Below, piece by piece: positions 7,991 through 15,964 of a stretch of 64,000 nucleotides of DNA. How positions within the stretch are numbered: position 1 is the stretch's first letter; each line of letters starts with the position of its first letter. The stretch comes from Polynucleobacter ibericus. GTDB lineage: Bacteria > Pseudomonadota > Gammaproteobacteria > Burkholderiales > Burkholderiaceae. The stretch spans positions 799,561 to 863,560 of the forward strand of contig NZ_CP061309.1 of assembly GCF_018687955.1 (NCBI RefSeq), in the 5' to 3' direction. Made by a program: the position numbers and the translations under genes. The notes beneath the pieces were generated by a model. The model was not told the DNA's origin, did no database searches, and was given only the letters and a program-made list of their open reading frames with translations.

Positions 7991-8881
7991 CTATCTTTCT
8001 AGCGAATATTCAAATAAAGCTTCACCCATACGAATGTGGTCGCCCAAATTGAAGCTTGGTAGCAGGCGATAATTTTTTGGAGCAAAAACAATAATAGTTG
8101 AGCCATGCTGAAACCAGCCTAATTCCTCTCCGCGAGTGACAGCAACATCGCAGTCAATCTCATTGGGGCCTTTGTACTGTAGATGAAAGAGGAGATTAAT
8201 ACAGTGCATTCGTATGCTCGCAACAAGAATGGCAGCTACAGGCACTAGAGTCAGAGTTTTATTTTCAGCGCTGTTATCTGGGTGGTCTATTTCACATTCA
8301 ATTACGGCTCTTTCATTCTTGCAAAAGAGTCGTTCAACTCGCTTAAGTGCAATCGGGTTTACATTCCAAGTATCACCAGAGATATAAGTGATTTTTCTGA
8401 TCCGCATTGCCGTTGGAGCATGAAATCGGTGGTACATGCTTGAAGTAAGTCGTAAGGTTACATATTCACATCCCTCATAACTCTTGGCTAAGCTCTTGTT
8501 GGGAATTAGGTCTTCTAGGTCGTAAGGAAAGCCCTTGGCTTGAAAAATTTCACCATTGCTCACTTTTCCAAATGCTCCAATCAAAGCATCACATGGACTT
8601 ACTAGACTATTAAAGTTCTGATTAATTGGTCTTGCATTGGGCTTCAGTTCACGCGTAAAGCAGGCATGCATACTTTTAAAGTGCTGACTCTTCGCTTCTG
8701 ATAAATCAAGTGCAGAAAAGAATTTCCAAACCTGGATAGAGATATAGGCAATCACAGGGTTTTCAATTTGACTAAACCAGCCAATAAAGCGAGTAAGCGT
8801 ATTGCGGGGGATGCGATTAGTCAGAAGGAAATTGAGGTCTTCCTGGGACAGAATGCTTTGGATAGTTTTTTTCATTGACAT
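7991..8881 (-). CDS. Phosphatidylserine decarboxylase-family protein
   Basis: Psd converts phosphatidylserine to phosphatidylethanolamine at the membrane; the proenzyme cleaves itself at a Gly-Ser bond to form a pyruvoyl group. The conserved MYHRFHAP (about residues 155-162) and the C-terminal cleavage site GST (QHGSTIIVF, about residue 256) are present. The residue before GST is His where many bacterial Psds have Leu (LGST). Length is 296 aa from ATG 8881; an upstream TTG at 8914 would leave only 21 bp to the divergent gene and lies in the Pho array, so I rejected it. Divergent from the 8936 aminotransferase. Whether this is the housekeeping Psd or a paralogue cannot be told from this window. 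Confidence 0.85.
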   Translation of the reverse strand: MSMKKTIQSILSQEDLNFLLTNRIPRNTLTRFIGWFSQIENPVIAYISIQVWKFFSALDLSEAKSQHFKSMHACFTRELKPNARPINQNFNSLVSPCDALIGAFGKVSNGEIFQAKGFPYDLEDLIPNKSLAKSYEGCEYVTLRLTSSMYHRFHAPTAMRIRKITYISGDTWNVNPIALKRVERLFCKNERAVIECEIDHPDNSAENKTLTLVPVAAILVASIRMHCINLLFHLQYKGPNEIDCDVAVTRGEELGWFQHGSTIIVFAPKNYRLLPSFNLGDHIRMGEALFEYSLER

Positions 8882-8914
8882 AATTTTGTCAAACAAATGA
8901 AGTAAAAGTGTCAA
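8875..8914. promoter_or_regulatory. PhoB-like half-site array in the psd/aminotransferase divergent promoter
   Basis: Four 7-mers at exact 11-bp period: TTGACAT (8875), TTGTCAA (8886), ATGAAGT (8897) and GTGTCAA (8908), separated by 4-bp A/T-rich spacers. Three of the four match CTGTCAT at five of seven positions. Reading the first two as the box puts TAAAAG (8903-8908) in -10 position and a start near 8915, leaving room for GGAG (8927-8930) before the ATG at 8936. The array also reads on the minus strand and overlaps the psd start. Confidence 0.7.
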
Positions 8915-8935
8915 GAAAGATCAATTGGAGTATTT

Positions 8936-10618
8936 ATGAATAGTTGGATCGCACTAAGTATATTCGGAGCAGGGATTGGAGTGTGGATTGCTCGTAAGGT
9001 CTATACAAGATTACAGCTATCTAAGGCCAAGCATCCCTCTCTGGCTGGACACTCTCGCATGGCAAAGAGGGTAGCCCGTTTAATCCCTTTTTACTCCTTT
9101 AATCGAGAGGCCTTTTTTAAAGTCGATGGTGCGCCAGACAATGTCGCCTCCTTAAGAGAATCTGGTTTTATGCGCTTAGCGCATATCTATCAAGAGCGTT
9201 TTGCAAAATCGGTTGCCTTGACAAATCAGGCAGCTAAAAACATATCAGATCTGCAATTCACGGGTAGGTATCGAGTGCCCTTTCAATTTAGCCCTTTTGT
9301 TAGCGAGCATTTGAAATCTGGCAGCTTTATGCAGTCGTCATCTGGAGTTACCTTGACTGATCTAGACGGCAATGTCTTTTATGACTTAACCGGGTCATAT
9401 GGCGTCAATGTTCTCGGATATGACTTTTATAAAAAGTCCATTGAAGATGGGGCCAAACGTGTTTCTGAGCTGGGGCCTGTCTTAGGGTTTTACAACCCAA
9501 TTGTTGCTGACAATGTAAAACGTTTGACGGCCATTTCGGGATTAGATGAAATATCCTTTCATATGTCTGGTACAGAGGCCGTAATGCAGGCGGTGCGCTT
9601 GGCTCGTTACCATACAAAGCGTAGCCATGTGGTGCGGTTTAATGGCGCCTATCACGGTTGGTGGGAAGATGTTCAGCCTGGCATAGGTAATCCACTTCCT
9701 CCCCGGGAAACCTACACACTCAAGGAGATGGATCAAGATACCTTGCGTGTGCTTCGCAACCGGAAAAATATTGCTTGTGTATTAGTGAATCCATTGCAGG
9801 CTATGCATCCGAATAAGGGGGCGCCCGGTGACTCATCTCTCTTAGATAGCTCGCGTACTGCGCATTATGATCGTGCCGCCTATACCAAATGGCTCCACGA
9901 ATTAAGAGAGGTTTGCACAAATAATGGAATTGTTCTCATTTTTGATGAGGTATTCGTCGGATTTCGTTTGGCACAGGGAGGCGCTCAAGAGTACTTTGGC
10001 GTACGGGCTGACATGGTGACTTACGGTAAAACCTTGGGCGGTGGATTGCCGATTGGGGTAGTGTGCGGACGTAGTGATTTAATGAAGCGGTTCAGGGAAG
10101 AAAAGCCAGCTGACATCTGCTTTGCAAGGGGGACTTTTAACTCGCACCCCTATGTCATGGGTGCGATGCAAGTATTTTTAGAGCAGCTTGAAACTTCAGC
10201 TATCAAAAAAATGTATGAAGATTTAGATGAAGTTTGGAATCGTCGCGCTAATCTCTTTAATGAAAAATTAATTTCATTAAATTTGCCAGTCAGGGTCGCG
10301 AATATGTCTAGTATTTGGACCATCTATTTCACTGAGCCTAGCCGCTATAACTGGATGTTTCAGTACTACTTGAAGGAACAAGGCCTAGCACTAAGCTGGA
10401 TTGGAACGGGAAGATTCATTTTCAGTCTGAACTATAGTGATGCAGACATGCTGGCCGTCCTAGAGCGCTTTATTGCTGCAGCCCAGTCTATGAAGCAGGA
10501 TGCTTGGTGGTGGAATGGAAACGGGCTAAGCAATAAAGCGATTAAACGTCAAATTTTCAAAGAGATGCTATTCGGAAGAAGAAACAACCGATATGCATCT
10601 GCTTTAGGAGTTGATTGA
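8936..10618 (+). CDS. Membrane-anchored class III PLP-dependent aminotransferase (GSAM-like)
   Basis: 560 aa. A hydrophobic N-terminal segment (about residues 3-20) would anchor it to the inner membrane, unusual for this class. The catalytic domain has the class III order: SGTEAVMQAVRLAR (~206-219), GAYHGWW (~237), IFDEVFVGFR (~339-348) and YGKTLGGG with the PLP-Schiff-base Lys at residue 365. It most resembles glutamate-1-semialdehyde aminomutases/omega-aminotransferases. The C-terminal ~90 residues extend past the usual fold. The substrate is unknown; its lipid-gene neighbours and anchor suggest a lipid head group or precursor. Ribosome binding site GGAG is 5 nt before the ATG. It overlaps the convergent next gene by 15 bp. 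Confidence 0.8.
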   Translation: MNSWIALSIFGAGIGVWIARKVYTRLQLSKAKHPSLAGHSRMAKRVARLIPFYSFNREAFFKVDGAPDNVASLRESGFMRLAHIYQERFAKSVALTNQAAKNISDLQFTGRYRVPFQFSPFVSEHLKSGSFMQSSSGVTLTDLDGNVFYDLTGSYGVNVLGYDFYKKSIEDGAKRVSELGPVLGFYNPIVADNVKRLTAISGLDEISFHMSGTEAVMQAVRLARYHTKRSHVVRFNGAYHGWWEDVQPGIGNPLPPRETYTLKEMDQDTLRVLRNRKNIACVLVNPLQAMHPNKGAPGDSSLLDSSRTAHYDRAAYTKWLHELREVCTNNGIVLIFDEVFVGFRLAQGGAQEYFGVRADMVTYGKTLGGGLPIGVVCGRSDLMKRFREEKPADICFARGTFNSHPYVMGAMQVFLEQLETSAIKKMYEDLDEVWNRRANLFNEKLISLNLPVRVANMSSIWTIYFTEPSRYNWMFQYYLKEQGLALSWIGTGRFIFSLNYSDADMLAVLERFIAAAQSMKQDAWWWNGNGLSNKAIKRQIFKEMLFGRRNNRYASALGVD

Positions 10619-11248
10619 GCCTAGGTTTTCCTCGCTGAGTTCAAGGTGGTTCATCGGGTCGATGAGTTGACCGCGCAATAAATACAGGGGTGCAGTCGCA
10701 TAAATTTTTGCATCATGGAATGGGTCAGTGATAATTTTTGTCATCCATGCCAAGGCAGCTTCAACGTCATGAATGAAAAAGAGATGGAAAGTGCGAAAAA
10801 GCACGCCACCAACGCCAAGCCAGAGCCATAGGAGGCCGGTTTGTCGAATAAAGCCCTCTGTATTTGTGAAAGTATTTAAGGCAACAAATTTTTGCAAGAA
10901 TACGGGATTGAAATACACCAGTACTGGGATTGCCGCCCAAATAGATAAAAGAACAATTTTTCTATTGAGGTTGTAGCCTACTTTAATTTTCTCTTTGTAC
11001 TCATGGGTGGCTTTATTAACCTCGTCATAACCTTTTGGCTCAAAAAAGAAATGACCGCTTTGACGAGTTGTCATGGCAACAAGCCAAGCAAGCAATGAAG
11101 CTGCAATAGGATCTGTAAACAATAAAAAGTAGGCAGTTAAGAAACTCAGGGCGCTAACAAGGTGTAGCGATTGATTGATGCGGCTATGGTGATAATAGCG
11201 ATGATCATCCCAGCGCTGTTTTTTTAGGGTTTCAAAAAATTGAATCAA
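10604..11248 (-). CDS. Polytopic membrane protein, Mpo1/DUF962-like
   Basis: 214 aa with about four membrane segments (around residues 30-60, 95-115, 140-160). The N-terminal pattern HHSRINQSLH and the downstream SGHFFFEPKGYD recall the His-rich signatures of the Mpo1/DUF962 family, iron-dependent 2-hydroxy fatty acid dioxygenases in yeast. The match is by eye and distant. A PhoB-like box reading towards it lies at 11320-11337 with a TAAATA -10 candidate. A fatty-acid-modifying role in the membrane is an inference. Confidence 0.6.
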   Translation of the reverse strand: MIQFFETLKKQRWDDHRYYHHSRINQSLHLVSALSFLTAYFLLFTDPIAASLLAWLVAMTTRQSGHFFFEPKGYDEVNKATHEYKEKIKVGYNLNRKIVLLSIWAAIPVLVYFNPVFLQKFVALNTFTNTEGFIRQTGLLWLWLGVGGVLFRTFHLFFIHDVEAALAWMTKIITDPFHDAKIYATAPLYLLRGQLIDPMNHLELSEENLGSINS

Positions 11249-11319
11249 TTTTGGTTCCTCTGAATATTGAAGTACTTTATTACAAAAATATTAATCTCAC
11301 CCATATTTACAATTTATTT

Positions 11320-11337
11320 GTGACAAATTTAAGACAT
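11320..11337 (-). promoter_or_regulatory. PhoB box for the Mpo1-like gene
   Basis: On the minus strand ATGTCTT-AAAT-TTGTCAC, two half-sites at 11-bp period; TTGTCAC matches the CTGTCAY consensus at six of seven positions. TAAATA lies about 10 bp further on, the usual place for the -10 element of a PhoB-activated promoter. The start codon is about 70 bp downstream. Confidence 0.7.
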
Positions 11338-11352
11338 GTAAATAAATTCACA

Positions 11353-11370
11353 ATGTCATAAAACTGTTAT
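11353..11370 (+). promoter_or_regulatory. PhoB box for the glycosyltransferase-lplT operon
   Basis: ATGTCAT-AAAA-CTGTTAT, six of seven matches in each half-site with an A-rich 4-bp spacer. AATACT (11381-11386) sits 10 bp downstream as a -10 candidate. If that -10 is used, the transcript starts around 11392, favouring a translation start later than the ATG at 11395. Confidence 0.75.
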
Positions 11371-11394
11371 TTTCTTCGAGAATACTCGACAGCA

Positions 11395-12636
11395 ATGACT
11401 TCACATGCCATGGAAAAAAATAGCAATTCAATGCTGAATGCTTCAGTTAAGGTTGCTATTGTTACGGAAACATATCCTCCAGAGGTTAATGGGGTGGCAA
11501 GCACAATCGCTCGATTTATTAAGGGTTTGTCTGAGATGGGGCATGACATCACACTCATCCGGCCTCGTCAGGGATTAAAAGATAAACCCAAGAATGAATC
11601 TCTTTTCAAAGAAATACTGACATTGGGAGTGCCTATACCGGGTTATAGCTCGCTTAGGATGGGCCTCCCTCAAAAAAATATGCTGTTAAAGCAATGGGCA
11701 TCTGATAGACCTAGTCTTGTCCATATTGTTACCGAAGGCCCTCTCGGATGGTCAGCGCTGGAGGCGGCTAAAAAATTAAACATTCCTATTTGTTCAGATT
11801 TCCGAACAAATTTCGATGCTTATTCAACCCACTATGGAATGAGCTTCCTAAAAAATCCGATTCAAAGGTATCTTCGATATTTTCATAACCATAGCAACTT
11901 CACAATGGTGCCGACTCAGGAGCTCAAAAATCAATTGCTTAGCAATGGTTTTGAAAGGCTTAGAGTACTGGCTAGAGGAGTGGATACTGAATTATTTAAT
12001 CCATCAAAGCGTTGTCAAGAATTGAGAAATCATTGGGGGGTTAAAGACCATGAAAATGTGGTCTTATGTGTCGGTAGGCTTGCTTCAGAGAAAAATTTAA
12101 ATGTCACTGTAGAGGCCTTTAAAGCAATGTTACAAGTGAATCCAAATTTGAAAATGGTATGGGTTGGCGATGGACCTGAAAAAGGAGCCTTAAAGTTAAG
12201 CTGCCCTTATAGCATCTTTACTGGAGTGAAGAGGGGTGAGGCTCTTGCAAGTCACTATGCTAGCGGAGATATTTTTTTATTCTCTAGCCTGAGTGAAACA
12301 TTTGGTAATGTAACGATTGAAGCGATGGCTAGTGGCTTAGCCGTTTTAGCGTATGACTACGCAGCAGCTCGGCAATTTATAGATCATCGTGCCAATGGAT
12401 TTTTAGCCAATCCAAATGAGGTCAACTCATTTGTTGCAGCAGGCCTTGAGCTAATAAAAGACGATGTTAGTTTGGAAAATTTGAGAGTCCAGGCTAGGCA
12501 AACAACCTTAGAAATTTCATGGGAACAAGTTACTAAAAAATTAGAAAATAACTATCACGATTTAATAATCAATTCCCATTCAAAAGATAAGCTAGCTTCG
12601 TCGCCTGTTTTAAGAGAAATCTTTATTAAGCAATGA
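11395..12636 (+). CDS. GT4-family glycosyltransferase (SQD2/MgtA-like)
   Basis: Retaining nucleotide-sugar glycosyltransferase with a GT-B fold. The N-terminal domain opens with VAIVTETYPPEVNGVAST and contains FRTNFDAYSTHYG, typical of glycolipid-forming GT4 enzymes. The C-terminal domain has CVGRLASEKN, WVGDGPE and the donor-binding SLSETFGNVTIEAMASG with the EX7E pattern. 413 aa from ATG 11395; ATG 11431 (MLNASVKVAIV) is an equally natural start given the Pho promoter position. It overlaps lplT by 4 bp. Relatives such as SQD2 and bacterial Agt make phosphorus-free glycolipids during phosphate limitation, which suits the Pho box, but the sugar and acceptor are inferred. Confidence 0.85.
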   Translation: MTSHAMEKNSNSMLNASVKVAIVTETYPPEVNGVASTIARFIKGLSEMGHDITLIRPRQGLKDKPKNESLFKEILTLGVPIPGYSSLRMGLPQKNMLLKQWASDRPSLVHIVTEGPLGWSALEAAKKLNIPICSDFRTNFDAYSTHYGMSFLKNPIQRYLRYFHNHSNFTMVPTQELKNQLLSNGFERLRVLARGVDTELFNPSKRCQELRNHWGVKDHENVVLCVGRLASEKNLNVTVEAFKAMLQVNPNLKMVWVGDGPEKGALKLSCPYSIFTGVKRGEALASHYASGDIFLFSSLSETFGNVTIEAMASGLAVLAYDYAAARQFIDHRANGFLANPNEVNSFVAAGLELIKDDVSLENLRVQARQTTLEISWEQVTKKLENNYHDLIINSHSKDKLASSPVLREIFIKQ

Positions 12637-13934
12637 ATCGTATTTTCTATACGATAGCTTTCTCACAATTTCTATCATCATTAGCAGATAACGCATTACT
12701 CATAGTATCCATTGCTCTTTTAGTTGCAATGCAAGAGCCGGATTGGGTATCTCCCTTACTCAAGATTTCTTTTGTATTGCCTTATGTTCTTTTTGCCCCA
12801 TTTGTAGGTGCTTTTGCAGACTCCAGACCTAAAGGTCAGGTGATGTTGATTTCTAATGTGCTAAAAGCCAGCGGTTGCGGCCTGATGCTTTTTGGGATGC
12901 ATCCATTATTAGGGTATGGCATCGTTGGTATAGGTGCCGCCTTATACGCACCTGCAAAATATGGAATTTTGACTGAGTTATTGCCATCAGATAAGTTGGT
13001 GGCTGCAAATGGTTGGATGGAAGGCCTCATTATTGGTTCTATTATTTTTGGGACCTTGTTAGGAGGATTTCTAATTAGTGATTTTCTGCATGATTTTTTT
13101 CAGCTGGTTAATCTAGACTTCATAAGAGATGATATTTCAAGCTCAGCAGCAATAGCTATCTTATTAATTTCAGTCATTTATACATCGGCTGCTTTACTAA
13201 ATTTACCTCTTTTAAAGGTGGGATTTAGCTATCAAAAGTTGAACCTACATTGCGGTAATTTGGTGCGGGATTTTTCCACCTGTTTTGTGAGCTTGTGGCG
13301 AGATCGGCTAGGTAAGCTTTCCTTAACTGTGACCACGTTATTTTGGGGCGCTGGAGCAACTCTTCAATTCCTGATGTTGAAATGGGCGGAGTATGCCTTA
13401 CATATGAATCTTTCTGAGAGCGCCGCTTTACAAGCCGTTTCTGCAATAGGAGTTGCAGCAGGGGCTGTTTATGCGGCATGCAAAGTTTCTTTGCAGAATT
13501 CAGCTAACGTATTGCCCTACGGTGCACTGATGGGCTTAGTCGTCTGTATCATGGGAATGTATAGCGATGACCTCTTACCGCCAATCGTTCTTTTGCACCT
13601 GTATTCAATTCAATTAACCTTGAACGATTTGCCGGCCTATTTTTTATTATTGCTATTAGGCTGGTTATCGGGTTATTTTGTAGTTCCAATGAATGCCTTG
13701 TTACAACATCGGGGGCATTCACTAATGGCAACCGGGCAATCTATCGCCGTTCAAGGTTTTAGTGAGAATTTATCGGTGTTATTTATGCTCTTCATCTACT
13801 CTATTCTCCTGTGGATAAACATCAGCCTACCGCTCATCATTATTGGTTTTGGCGGTACCGTCTTTCTGGCTATGGTGTTGATCACGTATCAGTATTTTGG
13901 GTCAAAAAATAGCACTCTAAATGCGATTTCCTAA
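12633..13934 (+). CDS. lplT: LplT-like lysophospholipid transporter (MFS)
   Basis: Inner-membrane major facilitator with about 12 hydrophobic segments across 433 aa. The start MNRIFYTIAFSQFLSSLADNALL and the loop FVGAFADSRPKGQVM resemble LplT, which flips lysophospholipids inward for re-acylation by Aas; AKYGILTELLPSDKLVAANGW is a strong family landmark. The ATG overlaps the stop of the glycosyltransferase by 4 bp, so translation is coupled. No aas gene is adjacent. In a Pho operon it could recycle lysolipids during lipid replacement, or move another lipid. Confidence 0.85.
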   Translation: MNRIFYTIAFSQFLSSLADNALLIVSIALLVAMQEPDWVSPLLKISFVLPYVLFAPFVGAFADSRPKGQVMLISNVLKASGCGLMLFGMHPLLGYGIVGIGAALYAPAKYGILTELLPSDKLVAANGWMEGLIIGSIIFGTLLGGFLISDFLHDFFQLVNLDFIRDDISSSAAIAILLISVIYTSAALLNLPLLKVGFSYQKLNLHCGNLVRDFSTCFVSLWRDRLGKLSLTVTTLFWGAGATLQFLMLKWAEYALHMNLSESAALQAVSAIGVAAGAVYAACKVSLQNSANVLPYGALMGLVVCIMGMYSDDLLPPIVLLHLYSIQLTLNDLPAYFLLLLLGWLSGYFVVPMNALLQHRGHSLMATGQSIAVQGFSENLSVLFMLFIYSILLWINISLPLIIIGFGGTVFLAMVLITYQYFGSKNSTLNAIS

Positions 13935-14074
13935 AAAGCTAAGCCCCCCGTACTTTTAGAGACCTTGCTTTTAACTAGCATGTCGGGTTTTGCGTAACAT
14001 ATTCAGTATGGGGTAGGGCCATATTGCCATGGGGACATTAATCCTAAAACTAAATGGATATCTATAAACATAAA

Positions 14075-14103
14075 TTGTCATGAAATGTTCATAAGATTGA
14101 CAT
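14075..14103 (+). promoter_or_regulatory. Triple PhoB-like half-site array upstream of fabI operon
   Basis: TTGTCAT (14075), TGTTCAT (14086) and TTGACAT (14097) at exact 11-bp period with spacers GAAA and AAGA. Two further copies of the motif in the same leader, TTGACAT (14126) and TTGTCAT (14160), are out of phase with this array. The region 13935-14208 is otherwise gene-free. The start codon is 105 bp beyond the array. Confidence 0.75.
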
Positions 14104-14208
14104 ATATCAATTCAAATTCGTTTAGTTGACATACCGCATCAATTTCCTCAGCCTTTAAATTGTCATATTTAAGATTGAACATTAAGTATCTGCAATTTTT
14201 TAGGTGCA

Positions 14209-14967
14209 ATGATGCTAAAAGGCAAAAAAGGGATTGTTTTTGGCGTAGCCAATGATAAGAGTATTGCGTATGCCGTTGCTAAAAAGCTCCGTGAGGACGG
14301 GGCATTGGTTGTTGCAACTTGCCTTAACCAAAAAGCCTACGAGCTAGTTTCTCCCAGTTTATTAAGTCTAGATATTCCCGTTCAACCTTGCAATGTTGAG
14401 GATCATGAGCAGCTAAAAGAATTTGTTAGAGATGCTGCCGAGCGTTTTGGAGATTTTGATTTTATTGTGCATTCCATTGCATGGGCGCCATTAGAGGATT
14501 TGCATGGCAAAGTAATTGATAGCTCAAGTTCAGGATTCTCCAGGGCAATGGCAATCTCATGCCATTCATTTGCCGTAATTGCCCATCTTTGTGTGCCGCA
14601 CATGAGCTATGGCGGCAGTATGGTGACGATGAGTTACATTGGCGCTGAAGAGGCCGTTCCGCATTATGGATTAATGGGCCCCGTTAAGGCTGCTCTAGAA
14701 TCCTTGGTCAGATATATGGCGCTCGAATTGGGCCCACAAAATATTCGCGTTCATGCAGTATCTCCTGGCCCGATCATGACGCGCGCAGCTTCTGGTATTG
14801 AGGAGTTTGACACATTGATGAAGCGAGCAATTGAGAGGGCTCCATTAGCTCGCCTAGTTACTACAGATGAGGTTGCCAATTTAACGGCCTTCTTATGTGA
14901 TGACGGTTCAAGCGGTATGACAGGTCAAACCATTTACGTAGATGGCGGTTGCCATGCGGTGGCATAA
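14209..14967 (+). CDS. fabI: Enoyl-ACP reductase, FabI-type
   Basis: NADH-dependent reduction of enoyl-ACP, or an acyl-CoA analogue, in the cytoplasm. Short-chain dehydrogenase fold of 252 aa with the FabI-specific cofactor motif GVANDKSIA near the N-terminus and the catalytic pair Tyr153/Lys160 in YGLMGPVK (Y-x6-K, as in E. coli FabI). SPGPIMTRAASGI and VDGGCHAVA near the C-terminus fit. The first of five genes on the same strand with close spacing, under the Pho-like array. Placement next to CoA-transferase and near pta-ackA suggests a specialised second reductase rather than the housekeeping enzyme; this is inferred. Confidence 0.85.
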   Translation: MMLKGKKGIVFGVANDKSIAYAVAKKLREDGALVVATCLNQKAYELVSPSLLSLDIPVQPCNVEDHEQLKEFVRDAAERFGDFDFIVHSIAWAPLEDLHGKVIDSSSSGFSRAMAISCHSFAVIAHLCVPHMSYGGSMVTMSYIGAEEAVPHYGLMGPVKAALESLVRYMALELGPQNIRVHAVSPGPIMTRAASGIEEFDTLMKRAIERAPLARLVTTDEVANLTAFLCDDGSSGMTGQTIYVDGGCHAVA

Positions 14968-14969
14968 GC

Positions 14970-15284
14970 ATGCTTCCCCAAACTTCTCTAGAGGATGCCA
15001 GGCTTGATGATGATATTCATCAGTTAAATGTAGAGATAGTGAGACTTGCATTCTTTTTGAATATTGATATTAAAAACGAAGCAGTAGTTGAAAGGCTTCT
15101 AGAAAATAATTTGCCAAATGATCATGAGCATTTTTACAAATTAGCCACTCTTAAGGGGTTAATCTTGCTTAGAGGGCATATTCACCGATTAAGACAAGAG
15201 CATGGCGTTCCAGATGGTAAGAGCCCTTTGGAAGAGGAGATCTTTCAGAGGCTCAATTTAGGTCATTATGAAAATGAGTGTTAA
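14970..15284 (+). CDS. Hypothetical protein in the fabI-CoA-transferase operon
   Basis: About 104 aa from ATG 14970 (MLPQTSLEDARL), 2 bp after the fabI stop; an in-frame ATG at 14949 would overlap fabI and is less likely. Acidic and helical in appearance, Leu/Glu/Asp-rich, with no signal, membrane segment or recognised domain. It lies between fabI and the CoA-transferase genes in one run of plus-strand genes, so it is probably expressed with them. Function unknown. Confidence 0.65.
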   Translation: MLPQTSLEDARLDDDIHQLNVEIVRLAFFLNIDIKNEAVVERLLENNLPNDHEHFYKLATLKGLILLRGHIHRLRQEHGVPDGKSPLEEEIFQRLNLGHYENEC

Positions 15285-15290
15285 TTTGCT

Positions 15291-15953
15291 ATGAAAAAAG
15301 CAATCGCAGTTGAAACAGCCGTTGAAATGATTCCTCATGGAGCCTCATTAATGATTGGCGGATTCATGGGAATAGGATCTCCACATCGCATGATTGATGC
15401 CTTAGTCGCAGCGGGCACTTCCGATTTAACTATCATCGCCAACGATACTGGTAAGCCAAACTACGGTATTGGAAAGCTCATCTCTAGTGGGCAAGTTAAG
15501 CATGTGATCGCTAGTCATATTGGCTTAAATCCAGAAACCCAAGCCAAGATGTTTAGTAAAGAGCTCACAGTAGATCTTGTGCCTCAAGGCAATTTGGCAG
15601 AGCGGATACGAGCGGCAGGATATGGTCTTGGTGGTGTATTGGTTCAAACAGGTATCGGAACCTTGGTTGAGGAGGGTAAGCGAGTCATTGAAATCAATGG
15701 CGAAAATTGGCTTTTAGAGCTTCCCATTGCTGCTGATTTTGCGCTTATACACGCTCATCAAGCAGACTATCTTGGCAATCTGGCGTATCAGCTAACGGCA
15801 ACTAATTTCAATCCAGTAATGGCAATGGCTGCAAAAGTGGTGATATGCGAAACCAATGAGATTGTTCCGGTTGGAATGATTTCCCCTAATGACGTTATTA
15901 CTCCAGGGGCAATTGTGACTGAGCTCATTTCTATGCCACATAGGCATCACTAA
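15291..15953 (+). CDS. atoD: 3-oxoacid/acetate CoA-transferase subunit A
   Basis: Alpha subunit of a family I CoA-transferase that swaps CoA between acyl-CoA and a free acid such as acetoacetate or acetate. The CoA-binding pattern GGFMGIGSPHRMIDAL (about residues 19-34) is typical, followed by GVLVQTGIGTLVEEGK and LELPIAADFALIHAHQAD. Length 220 aa, the same as E. coli AtoD. The beta subunit follows 11 bp downstream. SPNDVITPGAIV near the C-terminus is also family-typical. Substrate preference cannot be read from the sequence. Confidence 0.88.
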   Translation: MKKAIAVETAVEMIPHGASLMIGGFMGIGSPHRMIDALVAAGTSDLTIIANDTGKPNYGIGKLISSGQVKHVIASHIGLNPETQAKMFSKELTVDLVPQGNLAERIRAAGYGLGGVLVQTGIGTLVEEGKRVIEINGENWLLELPIAADFALIHAHQADYLGNLAYQLTATNFNPVMAMAAKVVICETNEIVPVGMISPNDVITPGAIVTELISMPHRHH

Positions 15954-15964
15954 GAGACCTATTC

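Noticed and set aside
8882..8914. Longer psd from TTG 8914
   Set aside because: It would translate through the Pho half-site array, leave 21 bp to the divergent gene and has no ribosome binding site.
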